From IMG/VR virus record IMGVR_UViG_3300025237_000001, positions 62,001-126,000 of that record: a stretch of DNA of 64,000 nucleotides; one strand, 5' to 3'. Below the pieces are notes generated by a model, which saw only the letters and a list, made by a program, of their open reading frames with translations, made no database searches and was not told where the DNA came from. A program made the translations under genes and the position numbers. Shown here piece by piece: positions 49,906-58,298 of the stretch. The stretch's first letter is position 1; every line of letters begins with the position of its first letter. This DNA is from a virus.

Positions 49906-52900
49906 TTCAAATTCAATTGTACAAGCAGAACAAATACAAAACCTATTAGTAATTGACCCATCCGCAAAGGGTATGTCTAATGTTAATGTTGAGGACTTAA
50001 GTATTTCTGTTGAGTTAGAAGTTTACAAGAGGGATGAAAACCCAATTATTTTTAGTAATGGTGAAGTGACCACAGGGAATAAAACCAATCCAGAAGCAAC
50101 AAGAATTAGTTTTATTGATGGGGTTGGTGAAGAAGACCATTTAACAACACATTACACTGAATTAACAACCGATTTTGGAAAAGATAATGATGTTGGTTCA
50201 TTAGGTATTGAGAGTATCGACATAAGCTTTAATACATCATATGTTCCAATTGTTAAGATTAGATTTAAAGATATTAGAGCTAGGTTATTTGAAATGGGTG
50301 ATGAATCACCGTACAGTTTCTTATTTAAGATGCCATACCCAATCTTTTACCTAACAGTGAAGGGTTATTATGGAAAACCAGTTAAATATGCCTTACACCT
50401 TACTAAATTCAATGGACAATTAGATAATGATACAGGTAGTTTTATAATTACATGTGATTTCATAGGATATACATATGCGTTCTTAGCTGATTTATTAATG
50501 GGTATTTTGAAAGGAATCCCTTATACAAAACGTGGTATAGATTTAATGAAACCAGATTTTGTTTCATTTGATGAGTTAACCGCTGTAGTTAGTCAATTAG
50601 AAAAAAATATAACTAAATTTAATAAAAAAAATAAACCATTAAGAGCGTTATCAATATTCGGTGATTTAATTATAAAACTAAATGCTATTAGAGATAATTT
50701 AATTACATCCATAGCGTCCAATTCTTATAACGTTGTTGATAATACGAACCTTGTTGGTGCCGAATTCGTTTCTTGGGGTAGTCACATTAATATTGGACCT
50801 TCAAGTTCATTACCAAGTAGTGACCAAGATATTTATCAGAGAGAGGTTTTAGATTTCGTAGAACAATATAATAACCTTAATGATAAAAAAGGCGTACCTA
50901 GTTATAAATTAAATAAGGAAGATTTTCTATTAGACAATGATGGTGTTTGGATTAATAACTATAACACAAATGATTTCATAGTACCAGATGGAATTCTTAA
51001 TGGTATACCCAAAACATTTGAAGAATTTCAAAATTCTAGTTTAGATAAGTATCCAAATTATGCAACAACTGACGATAAAGAATTAAGAGCAAAATATAAT
51101 AACTTCATTAAAATAGTTGATTATAAATCTAAAAACATTAGCAACTTCACCTATAATTTTAAAGAAAATATGACTCTTTTTGATATTAGATTTGCAATAG
51201 CTAAAATAGATAAATTAAATTTATTAATAACTAACGATTATAAAGAAGCTAAAAAAGATGTTACTGAAACATTTATAGATGGTATAACAGAATATTTAGA
51301 AAAGGATGGAAGCGTTTTTGATGCTTCAATAGGTTCTTTGTTTAAAATCTTATGTAGTCATGTTGATTTATTTGTTGATGTAATAAAAGACCTTGAGAAA
51401 GATATTAAAGAAGATGTTATTAGTGGTCAAAGAAATGTCAGTGAAGCGGATAAAACTAATTTTAGTCAATACACTGATGGTACAGGATTAACTGAAATTC
51501 CAGTTAATGCTTTCCCTGAATATATCGAAAAAGAAATTATCACTGATAGTGATGGTAAGAGTAATAGTGCTTTAGTTGAAAAATGGTTAGGTTCAGCTAT
51601 TAACCCTGATATTAGGAAATATAAAGAAGTATTGTTTATTGATGATTTATATGATTCAATGATAAAAGCGGCTAAAAAAGATAGTGAAAATTTACTAAAT
51701 TTAGTCCAACTTCCAAAGGGTTGGTACCCAGTAAACCCGTTAGAGACTAAAGCGTTTAATAGTAATAATACAAACCCATGGGAGGTTGCGGAAAACTTAA
51801 CGAGTGGACCTATTTTAAAATTAATGCATCAAAGAATGTCATTATTTTTAGGTTATAGTAACGATTTTAGCGATACTGATAAAAATTATGATAGAGAGAT
51901 TATAAATATGGCTAAAATTGAAGCTAATCAATTAAATGAAAGTATATTAGACTCAGGGGTTAAAAAACAAATAATATGGCAAGATGCAAATTCAAGTGAA
52001 TGGGCAAAAAGGGTAGAGACAACGTTAGGTGACGGTGATGAGTCCTTTGGGTCAATGGGTAAAGACTTTGATTTAAGATTATATTATGACGATTCATTTT
52101 TTAGCTCTAATGATGAGTATGTATATAGACATGGATTAGAAACCTCAAATGATGTTGCCCTTCTAGATTCAGAACAAAACATTTCAATTACACAAACAGA
52201 AGGTAATTTAACAAAAGGGATTAATACCACAAATACACCGACTTTATTTGGTACTTCGGTAGTTTCAAATATAGATACACCAAGTACGGAGATAGTTGAG
52301 AATTTTATTAAGATAATACCTTATGACACATATAGTCAGGATTATAAATATGAATCATGGTTAGGTGATTCACCTAGTAGGGACACTAAAAAAACAACTA
52401 GACTTACTAAAAATATAAATGAGGTAAATGATTTCCATAGTGGTCTTTATAAAACCCACGAATTTTCTACGTATATAGATGATGAAATAGGTTTTGACAA
52501 CTATAATTTATCTTATGAATTTTATGATAAAGAACTTAAACTTAACCTTCTGCAAAACGCAAAAGGTGTTAATAAACCATTCTCTTTTCAATCGAAATTT
52601 ATTAGTAATGGTAAGGAATTTTCACTTTTTGGTAGTGAATGGTATTATGCTCAAACTGATATAAGTAAAGCGTTATTATTCTTACACTCAATTCCTTTTG
52701 ATGGGACTAACTTAGAATCAAAAGGTAGTACTGAACTTATGCATGGTATGTTAAGTGATAAAAATTTAAAATTCTTTAATGAAAGAGCTGGCTTCGTTTT
52801 AGTACCAGATTCTTGGTTATTATTACTTGGCGGTCTATTATATAGAGAATCATTAAATAATGAAATGATTATGTTTAGTGACGCTAATGGTTCATTAGTT

Positions 52901-55054
52901 CCTAATATTGATGATATTGATTTAAATAAAAATGATTATTTAATTAATAATAGTATATCAGTTGGTACATTTGGTAGTAGTTCCACTTATAGATATAGTA
53001 ATGGGGCGATTAACTTTATAAACATTAATGTTCCTAGAGAATATACGAAAATTCCTGATGTAATATTAAGATTACCAGAATCAGTTAAAACTATTTTAAA
53101 GAGTTATTTTGCTGCTTGGGTTGATAATAGTGAAGGTTGGATAAAATTGAAAAATGTGTTAGAACTTGAATTTACACCTAATGGAATAATAGGTGATAAT
53201 TACGAAACAGTTACGGAAAATAACACATTTGAGGGTAATTACGACTTAAAATTAGAAGATGGTTCAGATGGTTCAGACGCTTTAAATATTTTTTTAGGGA
53301 GTAAAAAAATATTAATGAATAGTACTTATAGAATTTGGAAAGGTGAAACTAAAAGATATAAAAAAATTGTAATTAAAGAAGCTCATTATAATTTATATTT
53401 AAAAACATTTTACAACGAACTTAGTGTTTTAAATGGTAAGGTGGCACTTGACGCTAAATCTAAAATTAATAGACAGTTGTTTAATACGGACAATGTTGAT
53501 GATATTAAATTAAGTTTATATAAAAATATAAAATCTGTTTATAATAAATGGATAGTTGGTGTTAACCCTAGTGTTGACCCAGTTATTTTACATGACTTAT
53601 ATAAAAGTTTTAACTTTTTAGATAGGGCACATATTGATATTTCAAATAATTTTAAAATTTCCCCAACTAAGTTTGTTGAATTCTTATCAACGAGTTCCAA
53701 TATGAATTTTTATAGCTTTATTGCTAGAATTCTTAGTGAAAATAATTTCGATTTTATTCCGTTACCAACATTTCTTGATTATTCATCAGCGGAGAAGGTT
53801 AAAGGTGTTTTTGAACCTCAAAGATTTAAAGATATGGCTGCGACAAACGGACCAACATTTGTTTGTATGTATTTTGGTGAGCAATCTAATAAATTAAATG
53901 TTAGTAAAAAAGATGATAGGGGTGATAGTTTTAGTATACCTACTAAGTACAATAAAGATGGTGATTTAATTATAAGTGATTTTGATGATTTACCAGATGA
54001 TTTTAAAACTGGTAATAGAACAATACCATACTTCTTAGTGAACTATGCTGACCAAAACCAATCTATATTTAAGAATATAACTTTAAATCAAGCTGAATTT
54101 ACGGAAACCAATGAGAGCCTTGAAATAATCGAGAGTCTTTCAAGGAGAAATAGAAATAATTCACTTGGTCAAAATTTATTTGACATTTATAGTAATAGAG
54201 CATATTCAGCTGAAGTTGAGATGTTAGGGAATGCACAAATACAACCATTTATGTTCTTCCAAATTAATAATATTCCTATGTTTGATGGTGCTTATACAAT
54301 TATAAACACTAGTCATCACATCAAGGCGAATCATATGACAACAACCTTTAAGGGTGTTAGGATTAGAAAGGTTAAAACCAAAATGATTGATAACGAAACG
54401 TTATATGCCCATTTACTTGCTAACTTAAACGAAGTTGATAATGATGACGCTAATTTAGGTGATATAGGTACTTCAAATAATGCAAATCCTAGAGAAGAAC
54501 TAACCCCTGAAGATAAAGAAAGAATTACAAATTCTAGAGAAGATATTCCAAATGATATTAAAGGGACTTGGGCTAATCCATTAGGTAATATGAATGTTAC
54601 TAGTGACTTTGGACGTAGAAGTATTGGATTTCATAATGGTATGGACTTCACCGCTGCTATTGGAACAGATGTTAGTACCGTTGATGAGTTAATAATTAGA
54701 AGAGTTAGATGGAACCCAACAGCGGGTGGTCTATACGTTGATTTTAGAGTTAAAGATAGAGATATATATATTAGATATATGCACTTATCTACTTTAACTC
54801 ACCCAGCTTTTGCTGGTATAACACCAGTACCTAATATGGATATCACACAAGGTGGACCAATTGGTACCGTTATAAAAAAAGATGTTATATTTGCCAAATC
54901 AGGTGATTCGGGTGAAGTACCTAAACATTTACATATAGACATTAGGAATACAGTTGGTGTAACTGGTGGTAACCAATTTAAAGAACCTCAATATTTCTTT
55001 AACATGGAAGGGTGGACTTGGAATTCAAACCAATCTAAATTAGATGACCTATAA
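49898..55054 (+). CDS. Giant baseplate hub protein with C-terminal M23 metallopeptidase domain
   Basis: I use the ATG at 49898 (MANSNSIVQAEQIQNLLVID) rather than 49859, which would overlap the gp53-like gene by 47 bases; length is then 1718 residues. The N-terminal ~220 residues (ISVELEVYKRDENPIIFS, IVKIRFKDIRARLFE, SFLFKMPYPIFYLTVKGYYG KPVKYALHL) look like a tail-hub beta domain. The C-terminal ~170 residues are an M23 endopeptidase: SDFGRRSIGFHNGMDF (about 1568-1583; H-x-x-x-D zinc ligands) and KHLHIDIR (about 1675-1682; H-x-H). M23 enzymes cut peptide cross-links in peptidoglycan, so this is the functional counterpart of the T4 gp5 lysozyme, locally opening the cell wall during injection. 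Confidence 0.82.
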   Translation: MANSNSIVQAEQIQNLLVIDPSAKGMSNVNVEDLSISVELEVYKRDENPIIFSNGEVTTGNKTNPEATRISFIDGVGEEDHLTTHYTELTTDFGKDNDVGSLGIESIDISFNTSYVPIVKIRFKDIRARLFEMGDESPYSFLFKMPYPIFYLTVKGYYGKPVKYALHLTKFNGQLDNDTGSFIITCDFIGYTYAFLADLLMGILKGIPYTKRGIDLMKPDFVSFDELTAVVSQLEKNITKFNKKNKPLRALSIFGDLIIKLNAIRDNLITSIASNSYNVVDNTNLVGAEFVSWGSHINIGPSSSLPSSDQDIYQREVLDFVEQYNNLNDKKGVPSYKLNKEDFLLDNDGVWINNYNTNDFIVPDGILNGIPKTFEEFQNSSLDKYPNYATTDDKELRAKYNNFIKIVDYKSKNISNFTYNFKENMTLFDIRFAIAKIDKLNLLITNDYKEAKKDVTETFIDGITEYLEKDGSVFDASIGSLFKILCSHVDLFVDVIKDLEKDIKEDVISGQRNVSEADKTNFSQYTDGTGLTEIPVNAFPEYIEKEIITDSDGKSNSALVEKWLGSAINPDIRKYKEVLFIDDLYDSMIKAAKKDSENLLNLVQLPKGWYPVNPLETKAFNSNNTNPWEVAENLTSGPILKLMHQRMSLFLGYSNDFSDTDKNYDREIINMAKIEANQLNESILDSGVKKQIIWQDANSSEWAKRVETTLGDGDESFGSMGKDFDLRLYYDDSFFSSNDEYVYRHGLETSNDVALLDSEQNISITQTEGNLTKGINTTNTPTLFGTSVVSNIDTPSTEIVENFIKIIPYDTYSQDYKYESWLGDSPSRDTKKTTRLTKNINEVNDFHSGLYKTHEFSTYIDDEIGFDNYNLSYEFYDKELKLNLLQNAKGVNKPFSFQSKFISNGKEFSLFGSEWYYAQTDISKALLFLHSIPFDGTNLESKGSTELMHGMLSDKNLKFFNERAGFVLVPDSWLLLLGGLLYRESLNNEMIMFSDANGSLVPNIDDIDLNKNDYLINNSISVGTFGSSSTYRYSNGAINFININVPREYTKIPDVILRLPESVKTILKSYFAAWVDNSEGWIKLKNVLELEFTPNGIIGDNYETVTENNTFEGNYDLKLEDGSDGSDALNIFLGSKKILMNSTYRIWKGETKRYKKIVIKEAHYNLYLKTFYNELSVLNGKVALDAKSKINRQLFNTDNVDDIKLSLYKNIKSVYNKWIVGVNPSVDPVILHDLYKSFNFLDRAHIDISNNFKISPTKFVEFLSTSSNMNFYSFIARILSENNFDFIPLPTFLDYSSAEKVKGVFEPQRFKDMAATNGPTFVCMYFGEQSNKLNVSKKDDRGDSFSIPTKYNKDGDLIISDFDDLPDDFKTGNRTIPYFLVNYADQNQSIFKNITLNQAEFTETNESLEIIESLSRRNRNNSLGQNLFDIYSNRAYSAEVEMLGNAQIQPFMFFQINNIPMFDGAYTIINTSHHIKANHMTTTFKGVRIRKVKTKMIDNETLYAHLLANLNEVDNDDANLGDIGTSNNANPREELTPEDKERITNSREDIPNDIKGTWANPLGNMNVTSDFGRRSIGFHNGMDFTAAIGTDVSTVDELIIRRVRWNPTAGGLYVDFRVKDRDIYIRYMHLSTLTHPAFAGITPVPNMDITQGGPIGTVIKKDVIFAKSGDSGEVPKHLHIDIRNTVGVTGGNQFKEPQYFFNMEGWTWNSNQSKLDDL

Positions 55055-55086
55055 TTTGTTATTTTAGATATAATTTAGTATATTTG
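55055..55086 (+). promoter_or_regulatory. Early-type promoter for 55091
   Basis: TTTG (55055-55058), 20 nt, TATATTTG (55079-55086): a perfect Bacteroidota -33 TTTG / -7 TAnnTTTG pair. The ATG follows after only 4 bases (CAAA), so the mRNA is probably leaderless. Confidence 0.7.
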
Positions 55087-55090
55087 CAAA

Positions 55091-55705
55091 ATGGAGATAG
55101 CTAACATCGTATGTAAAGACGTTATAAATATTGGTCCAGAGTTCAACGTTGTTGATTCTGTGGATGATATTATCTATACAAATTTACCAACATTAATTAT
55201 TGGCTACGAAGATGCTATCAATCTATATGGTGTTGATAACATCAATGTTTTAAAGCGTAATATTAAGAGAAATCTGTTTTGGACATTTAGAAGAACAGTA
55301 GAACGTAAAGTCTATGAACCCGATATAGAAGCCTTTATAAAATATTCCTACAAAAAAGCTATTGAGAATATAAATTATGTGGATATTGACATTATTCAAT
55401 TTTCACCCAATAAATTATATAAAATTACCAAGAAAATACTAGGATTAAAACAACCACTATCCTATAAGTCAGCGAATAACGTAATTTATGTTTATTCTGA
55501 AAATTTAATTTTTGGAGTTGATATGAATTTACTAGAGTACGTTGGAGTTGATGTTGAAAAAGTGGAGAAAAAAATAATTGATAAAAGTGTGGTGTTTCTG
55601 GAAGGTTCGGAGATACTTATAGAATATAATAACCAATTGGAGCGTTTGAAATATGATTACAAATTTCTTCCTTTTTTATATTCCATAAAAAACCCACATG
55701 ACTAA
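55091..55705 (+). CDS. Hypothetical early protein (204 aa)
   Basis: This 204-residue mixed alpha/beta protein starts MEIANIVCKDVINIGPEFNV VDSVDDI, with Ile/Asp/Asn-rich strands and a basic helix (VLKRNIKRNLFWTFRRTVER). No signal peptide, TM or catalytic motif that I recognise. It has its own early-type promoter 4 bases upstream and overlaps the next gene by 8 bases, forming a two-gene early unit wedged between late genes. It may be a regulator or host-takeover factor, but nothing shows this directly. Confidence 0.6.
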   Translation: MEIANIVCKDVINIGPEFNVVDSVDDIIYTNLPTLIIGYEDAINLYGVDNINVLKRNIKRNLFWTFRRTVERKVYEPDIEAFIKYSYKKAIENINYVDIDIIQFSPNKLYKITKKILGLKQPLSYKSANNVIYVYSENLIFGVDMNLLEYVGVDVEKVEKKIIDKSVVFLEGSEILIEYNNQLERLKYDYKFLPFLYSIKNPHD

Positions 55706-56102
55706 AAAATTATTGATAGCTGCATTTATTTCTCGAAATGAATTAGAGCAGTTCTTAAAACAAATATATACAGAATTTGACGTTGAAAGTAACAAGGTTT
55801 TCATCTACGAAAACTTAGAAGATGACTCTCAATATGTAGCTACGTTTTATATCAACCTGAATATAGGAGAAAAGGTATTCCTACAAAATTACTTCAAAAA
55901 CGCCTTAATTGTCCATAAGAAAAAGAAAACATTCTACACCATTAATGCCCTTAATAAATTAATCGAAAAGGAACATAATTTAGATAAAGGTAATATTGAT
56001 TATAAAAATTGGAAAATAGATTGGTCTAAGTTCCAAAACAAAATAATTATCAATAGTAATAATAAATTGGTTTTAATAGGCTTAAAACGGTTTTTTTCAT
56101 AA
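55698..56102 (+). CDS. Hypothetical early protein (134 aa)
   Basis: This 134-residue protein (MTKKLLIAAFISRNELEQFL) has Lys/Asn/Phe-rich strands and helices (ENLEDDSQYVATFYINLNIG, LIVHKKKKTFYTINALNKLI). The start KKLLIAAFIS is a buried strand rather than a signal peptide, because it is short and followed by acidic residues. The repeated pattern of strand-helix-strand could be a small RRM-like or ACT-like fold; this is only an impression. It is coupled to 55091 by an 8-base overlap. Confidence 0.5.
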   Translation: MTKKLLIAAFISRNELEQFLKQIYTEFDVESNKVFIYENLEDDSQYVATFYINLNIGEKVFLQNYFKNALIVHKKKKTFYTINALNKLIEKEHNLDKGNIDYKNWKIDWSKFQNKIIINSNNKLVLIGLKRFFS

Positions 56103-56110
56103 TTTCTATC

Positions 56111-56118
56111 TATTTATA
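56111..56118 (+). promoter_or_regulatory. Late promoter element TATTTATA
   Basis: TATTTATA, 23 bases before the ATG at 56142. It re-starts late transcription after the early gene pair. Confidence 0.6.
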
Positions 56119-56141
56119 TTAACTGATAAATATTTAATATT

Positions 56142-56318
56142 ATGAAAAATACCAAAATAGACGAATTAAATAAGTTTTTGGAAGAGAATGAAGAGGAAGG
56201 TACCGTTTGTGACATCGATGGTAACTGTAGACCAAAGCTTATCAAACCAGATAAGAGTATTGTTGAGAGAATTAGCAAGAAAATAATAATCGAAGACGGA
56301 AGACAATTATTAATGTAA
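56142..56318 (+). CDS. Small late protein (58 aa)
   Basis: This frame (MKNTKIDELNKFLEENEEEG TVCDIDGNCR ... KKIIIEDGRQLLM) has a late promoter 23 bases upstream and its stop overlaps the next start in TAATG, so it is very likely a real gene. It has an acidic helix, a short C-D-I-D-G-N-C segment with two cysteines, and a basic end. No family recognised. Coupled expression with the acidic 251-residue protein suggests they act together. Confidence 0.6.
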   Translation: MKNTKIDELNKFLEENEEEGTVCDIDGNCRPKLIKPDKSIVERISKKIIIEDGRQLLM

Positions 56319-57073
56319 TGAAAAGATACACAAACGAAGATAACAAAAACGATAAAGATAGATTTAGATTACTTTTAGAGTATGATTTCTATATTGGTGA
56401 AGAAGAAGAAGTTGAACCAGAAGGTGAATTAGTAACTGAAGAACCACCAGAAGGTGAAGCTCCAGATGAAATGGCTCCTGATGATGAAATGGCTCCTGAC
56501 GCTGAAATGGGTGGTGAAGAAGAATTGGCTCCTGACGCTGAAATGGGTGATGAAGAAGGTTTTGACGCTCCTGAAGAAGAAATGATGGGTGGAGAACCAG
56601 AAGGTTTTGACGAACCATTACCTGAACCAGAACCAATGGAAGATGAAGTTGAATTAGATGTTACTGAATTAGTTCAAGGAACAGAAGCTGCAAAACAATC
56701 ATCTGATAGAGCAAACCAACAAATCGATGTGTTAATGAATAAATTTGATAGTTTGAATGCGTCATTAGAAAAAATGGCTGCAATCAATACTAAGATAGAT
56801 GATTTAGAACATGAAATCGAAAAAAGAAACCCAACACCTCAAGAACAATTAGAAATGCGTTCATTAGATTCATATCCTTATAGTCTTAAACTTACAGACT
56901 ATTGGTCTGAGAAGGAAGGTAATTATGATGCGATGGGTGGAGACAAGGCAAAAGACCAAGAATATGTACTTACACAAGACGAAGTAGATAGAGATTACAA
57001 TGCAATTGAAGTAAAAGATTCATTTATCCATGACCCAGAAGAGGATGAGGTAGATGATTTTAAAACGTTTTAA
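56318..57073 (+). CDS. Acidic Glu/Pro/Met-rich repetitive protein
   Basis: In this 251-residue protein, residues 27-112 are low-complexity and strongly acidic, with repeats of MAPD-EMAPDAEMG and EEGFDAPEEEMMGGEPEGFD. Residues 115-170 form a coiled coil (TELVQGTEAAKQSSDRANQQ IDVLMNKFDSLNASLEKMAA). The C-terminus is again acidic (HDPEEDEVDDFKTF). The composition suits a scaffold/core-like or DNA-mimicking protein. It is late by promoter (56111) and ends at a strong terminator. T4 prohead core proteins are acidic too but I see no homology, so the name stays descriptive. Confidence 0.6.
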   Translation: MKRYTNEDNKNDKDRFRLLLEYDFYIGEEEEVEPEGELVTEEPPEGEAPDEMAPDDEMAPDAEMGGEEELAPDAEMGDEEGFDAPEEEMMGGEPEGFDEPLPEPEPMEDEVELDVTELVQGTEAAKQSSDRANQQIDVLMNKFDSLNASLEKMAAINTKIDDLEHEIEKRNPTPQEQLEMRSLDSYPYSLKLTDYWSEKEGNYDAMGGDKAKDQEYVLTQDEVDRDYNAIEVKDSFIHDPEEDEVDDFKTF

Positions 57074-57104
57074 AAAATTAACTAACTGAAACTAATAGAT
57101 ATAG

Positions 57105-57134
57105 AGCACGACCTACCAGGTTGTGCTTTTTTTT
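57105..57134 (+). terminator. Strong intrinsic terminator before the replication block
   Basis: AGCACGACCT (57105-57114) pairs with AGGTTGTGCT (57118-57127; one G-U), ACC loop, then a run of eight T. It separates late transcription from the gp32 unit. Confidence 0.85.
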
Positions 57135-57156
57135 CCGAAAATAAATACAATTTTAC

Positions 57157-57187
57157 TTGTTATGGGGAACATAATGTAGTATAATTG
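57157..57187 (+). promoter_or_regulatory. Early-type promoter for gp32
   Basis: TTG (57157-57159), 20 nt, TATAATTG (57180-57187), then CATC and an ATG at 57192. It can equally be read as a sigma70-like TTGTTA-N17-TATAAT. The context GTAGTATAATTGCAT is shared with the 4638 and polymerase promoters. Confidence 0.7.
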
Positions 57188-57191
57188 CATC

Positions 57192-57260
57192 ATGTTATAC
57201 AGAGATACTGTTTCTGTTTTAACCAAACCATTACCATTGACAAATTATTACAGATGGTAA
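57192..57260 (+). CDS. Possible 22-residue leader peptide of gp32
   Basis: ATG at 57192 lies 4 bases after the -7 element, the same spacing as for the genes at 4638 and 55091, and opens a frame MLYRDTVSVLTKPLPLTNYYRW that stops at 57258-57260. The stop lies in the 3' arm of a hairpin, so ribosomes translating it would unfold the structure upstream of gp32. It may instead be chance, with the ATG simply marking the transcription start. Confidence 0.4.
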   Translation: MLYRDTVSVLTKPLPLTNYYRW

Positions 57261-57297
57261 TGTAATAACGACCCCGACACTAAAAAACGAAGTCGGG
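57230..57297 (+). promoter_or_regulatory. Structured gp32 leader: competing hairpins
   Basis: Three elements are visible. H1 pairs ATTACCAT (57230-57237) with ATGGTAAT (57254-57261). H2 pairs TTATTAC (57245-57251, in the H1 loop) with GTAATAA (57262-57268, right after H1). H3 pairs CCCGAC (57273-57278) with GTCGGG (57292-57297). H1 and H2 share loop/stem space and so compete or form a strained pseudoknot. T4 gp32 represses its own translation by binding a leader pseudoknot, so a similar autoregulatory site is a reasonable inference. Confidence 0.5.
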
Positions 57298-57320
57298 CAA
57301 CTTAAAAACAATTATTTATT

Positions 57321-58277
57321 ATGAGTAAAGAAAACTCGGCATTACAAGCGATGTTAGCCCAATATGAGCAAGCATCAACATTCTCAAGTGAAAATTCATT
57401 TGACATTAAAAATTACTTCTCAACATTTTTACCTGATGGAGTAGACAATAAAATGGTAGCGATTAGAATTCTACCAATTGAAGGAACAACTCCTTTTCAA
57501 GAAGTTCAAGTACACTCTGCTAAGGTAGATGGAAAAAACCGTAAGTTTACATGTATCGCACATCTTAATGATGAGCCATGTCCTTTCTGTGAAGCAAGGG
57601 AACAATTATTAGCCACTGGTGAAAAAAGTGACGAAGAATTAGCAAAATCTTACAAGCCAAGATTGATGTATATCGTTAAAGTTATCGATAGAGACAACGA
57701 AGCTGATGGACCAAAATTCTGGAGATTCCCAATCAACTATAAGAAAGATGGTATCATGGACAAAATCATGGCTACAATTACAATGTTAAAGGAGGATGTA
57801 ACAGACCCTGTAACAGGTAGAGATTTAGTTCTTAACATCGTTAGAGTGAAAAACCCTAGAGGTGGAACTTATCCAGCAGTTAATTCTGTACAAGGAATGG
57901 ATAAAAAAGCTTTAAGCACTGACGCTGAATTATCAGCTAAATGGTTGAATGACAAAAAAACATGGCAAGATGTTTATTCACTTAAAGATTATGATTACTT
58001 GAAAATAATCGTAATGGGTGAAGTTCCAGCATGGAACAAAAGACTTGAAAAATTTGTTGCTAAGTCTTCATTGACTGAAGCTGACAATGAATCAACAACT
58101 GAAAGTTTAGATTCTCAAGTTAACAGTCCAGATTCTTCAATAGCCGTAGGTGCTAACGCATCTGAAGCTAAGACAGAAACGAAAGTTGAAACGAAAGTGG
58201 AAACTAAAGCTGAAACTACTTACACCGCTCCAGTTGATGAGCCTATTGCACAAGTAGAAGACGACTTACCGTTTTAA
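57321..58277 (+). CDS. Single-stranded DNA-binding protein (T4 gp32-like)
   Basis: This 318-residue protein coats ssDNA at the fork and recruits replication and recombination proteins. The N-terminus (NSALQAMLAQYEQ) is the cooperativity region. The core has KMVAIRILPIEGTTPFQEVQ VH and FTCIAHLNDEPCPFCEAREQ, giving zinc ligands H65, C78, C87 and C90 in the T4 gp32 arrangement (H64, C77, C87, C90). The C-terminal 60 residues are acidic and flexible with a TETKVETKVETKAE repeat, ending EDDLPF, which is the tip motif of bacterial SSB rather than of T4 gp32. Upstream are an early promoter and a structured leader; downstream is a strong terminator. Confidence 0.92.
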   Translation: MSKENSALQAMLAQYEQASTFSSENSFDIKNYFSTFLPDGVDNKMVAIRILPIEGTTPFQEVQVHSAKVDGKNRKFTCIAHLNDEPCPFCEAREQLLATGEKSDEELAKSYKPRLMYIVKVIDRDNEADGPKFWRFPINYKKDGIMDKIMATITMLKEDVTDPVTGRDLVLNIVRVKNPRGGTYPAVNSVQGMDKKALSTDAELSAKWLNDKKTWQDVYSLKDYDYLKIIVMGEVPAWNKRLEKFVAKSSLTEADNESTTESLDSQVNSPDSSIAVGANASEAKTETKVETKVETKAETTYTAPVDEPIAQVEDDLPF

Positions 58278-58298
58278 TAAGTAAGTCCAAACAATAAT

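Noticed and set aside
56364-56636. Minus-strand open frame rich in His/Gln/Leu
   Set aside because: It is the shadow of the acidic GAA/GAT-rich repeat of the plus-strand gene, with no start context or promoter.
57192-57300. Folded leader as a tRNA gene
   Set aside because: No acceptor/T-arm pairing or T-psi-C-like loop can be found; the stems fit a gp32 leader structure better. I found no tRNA elsewhere in the window.
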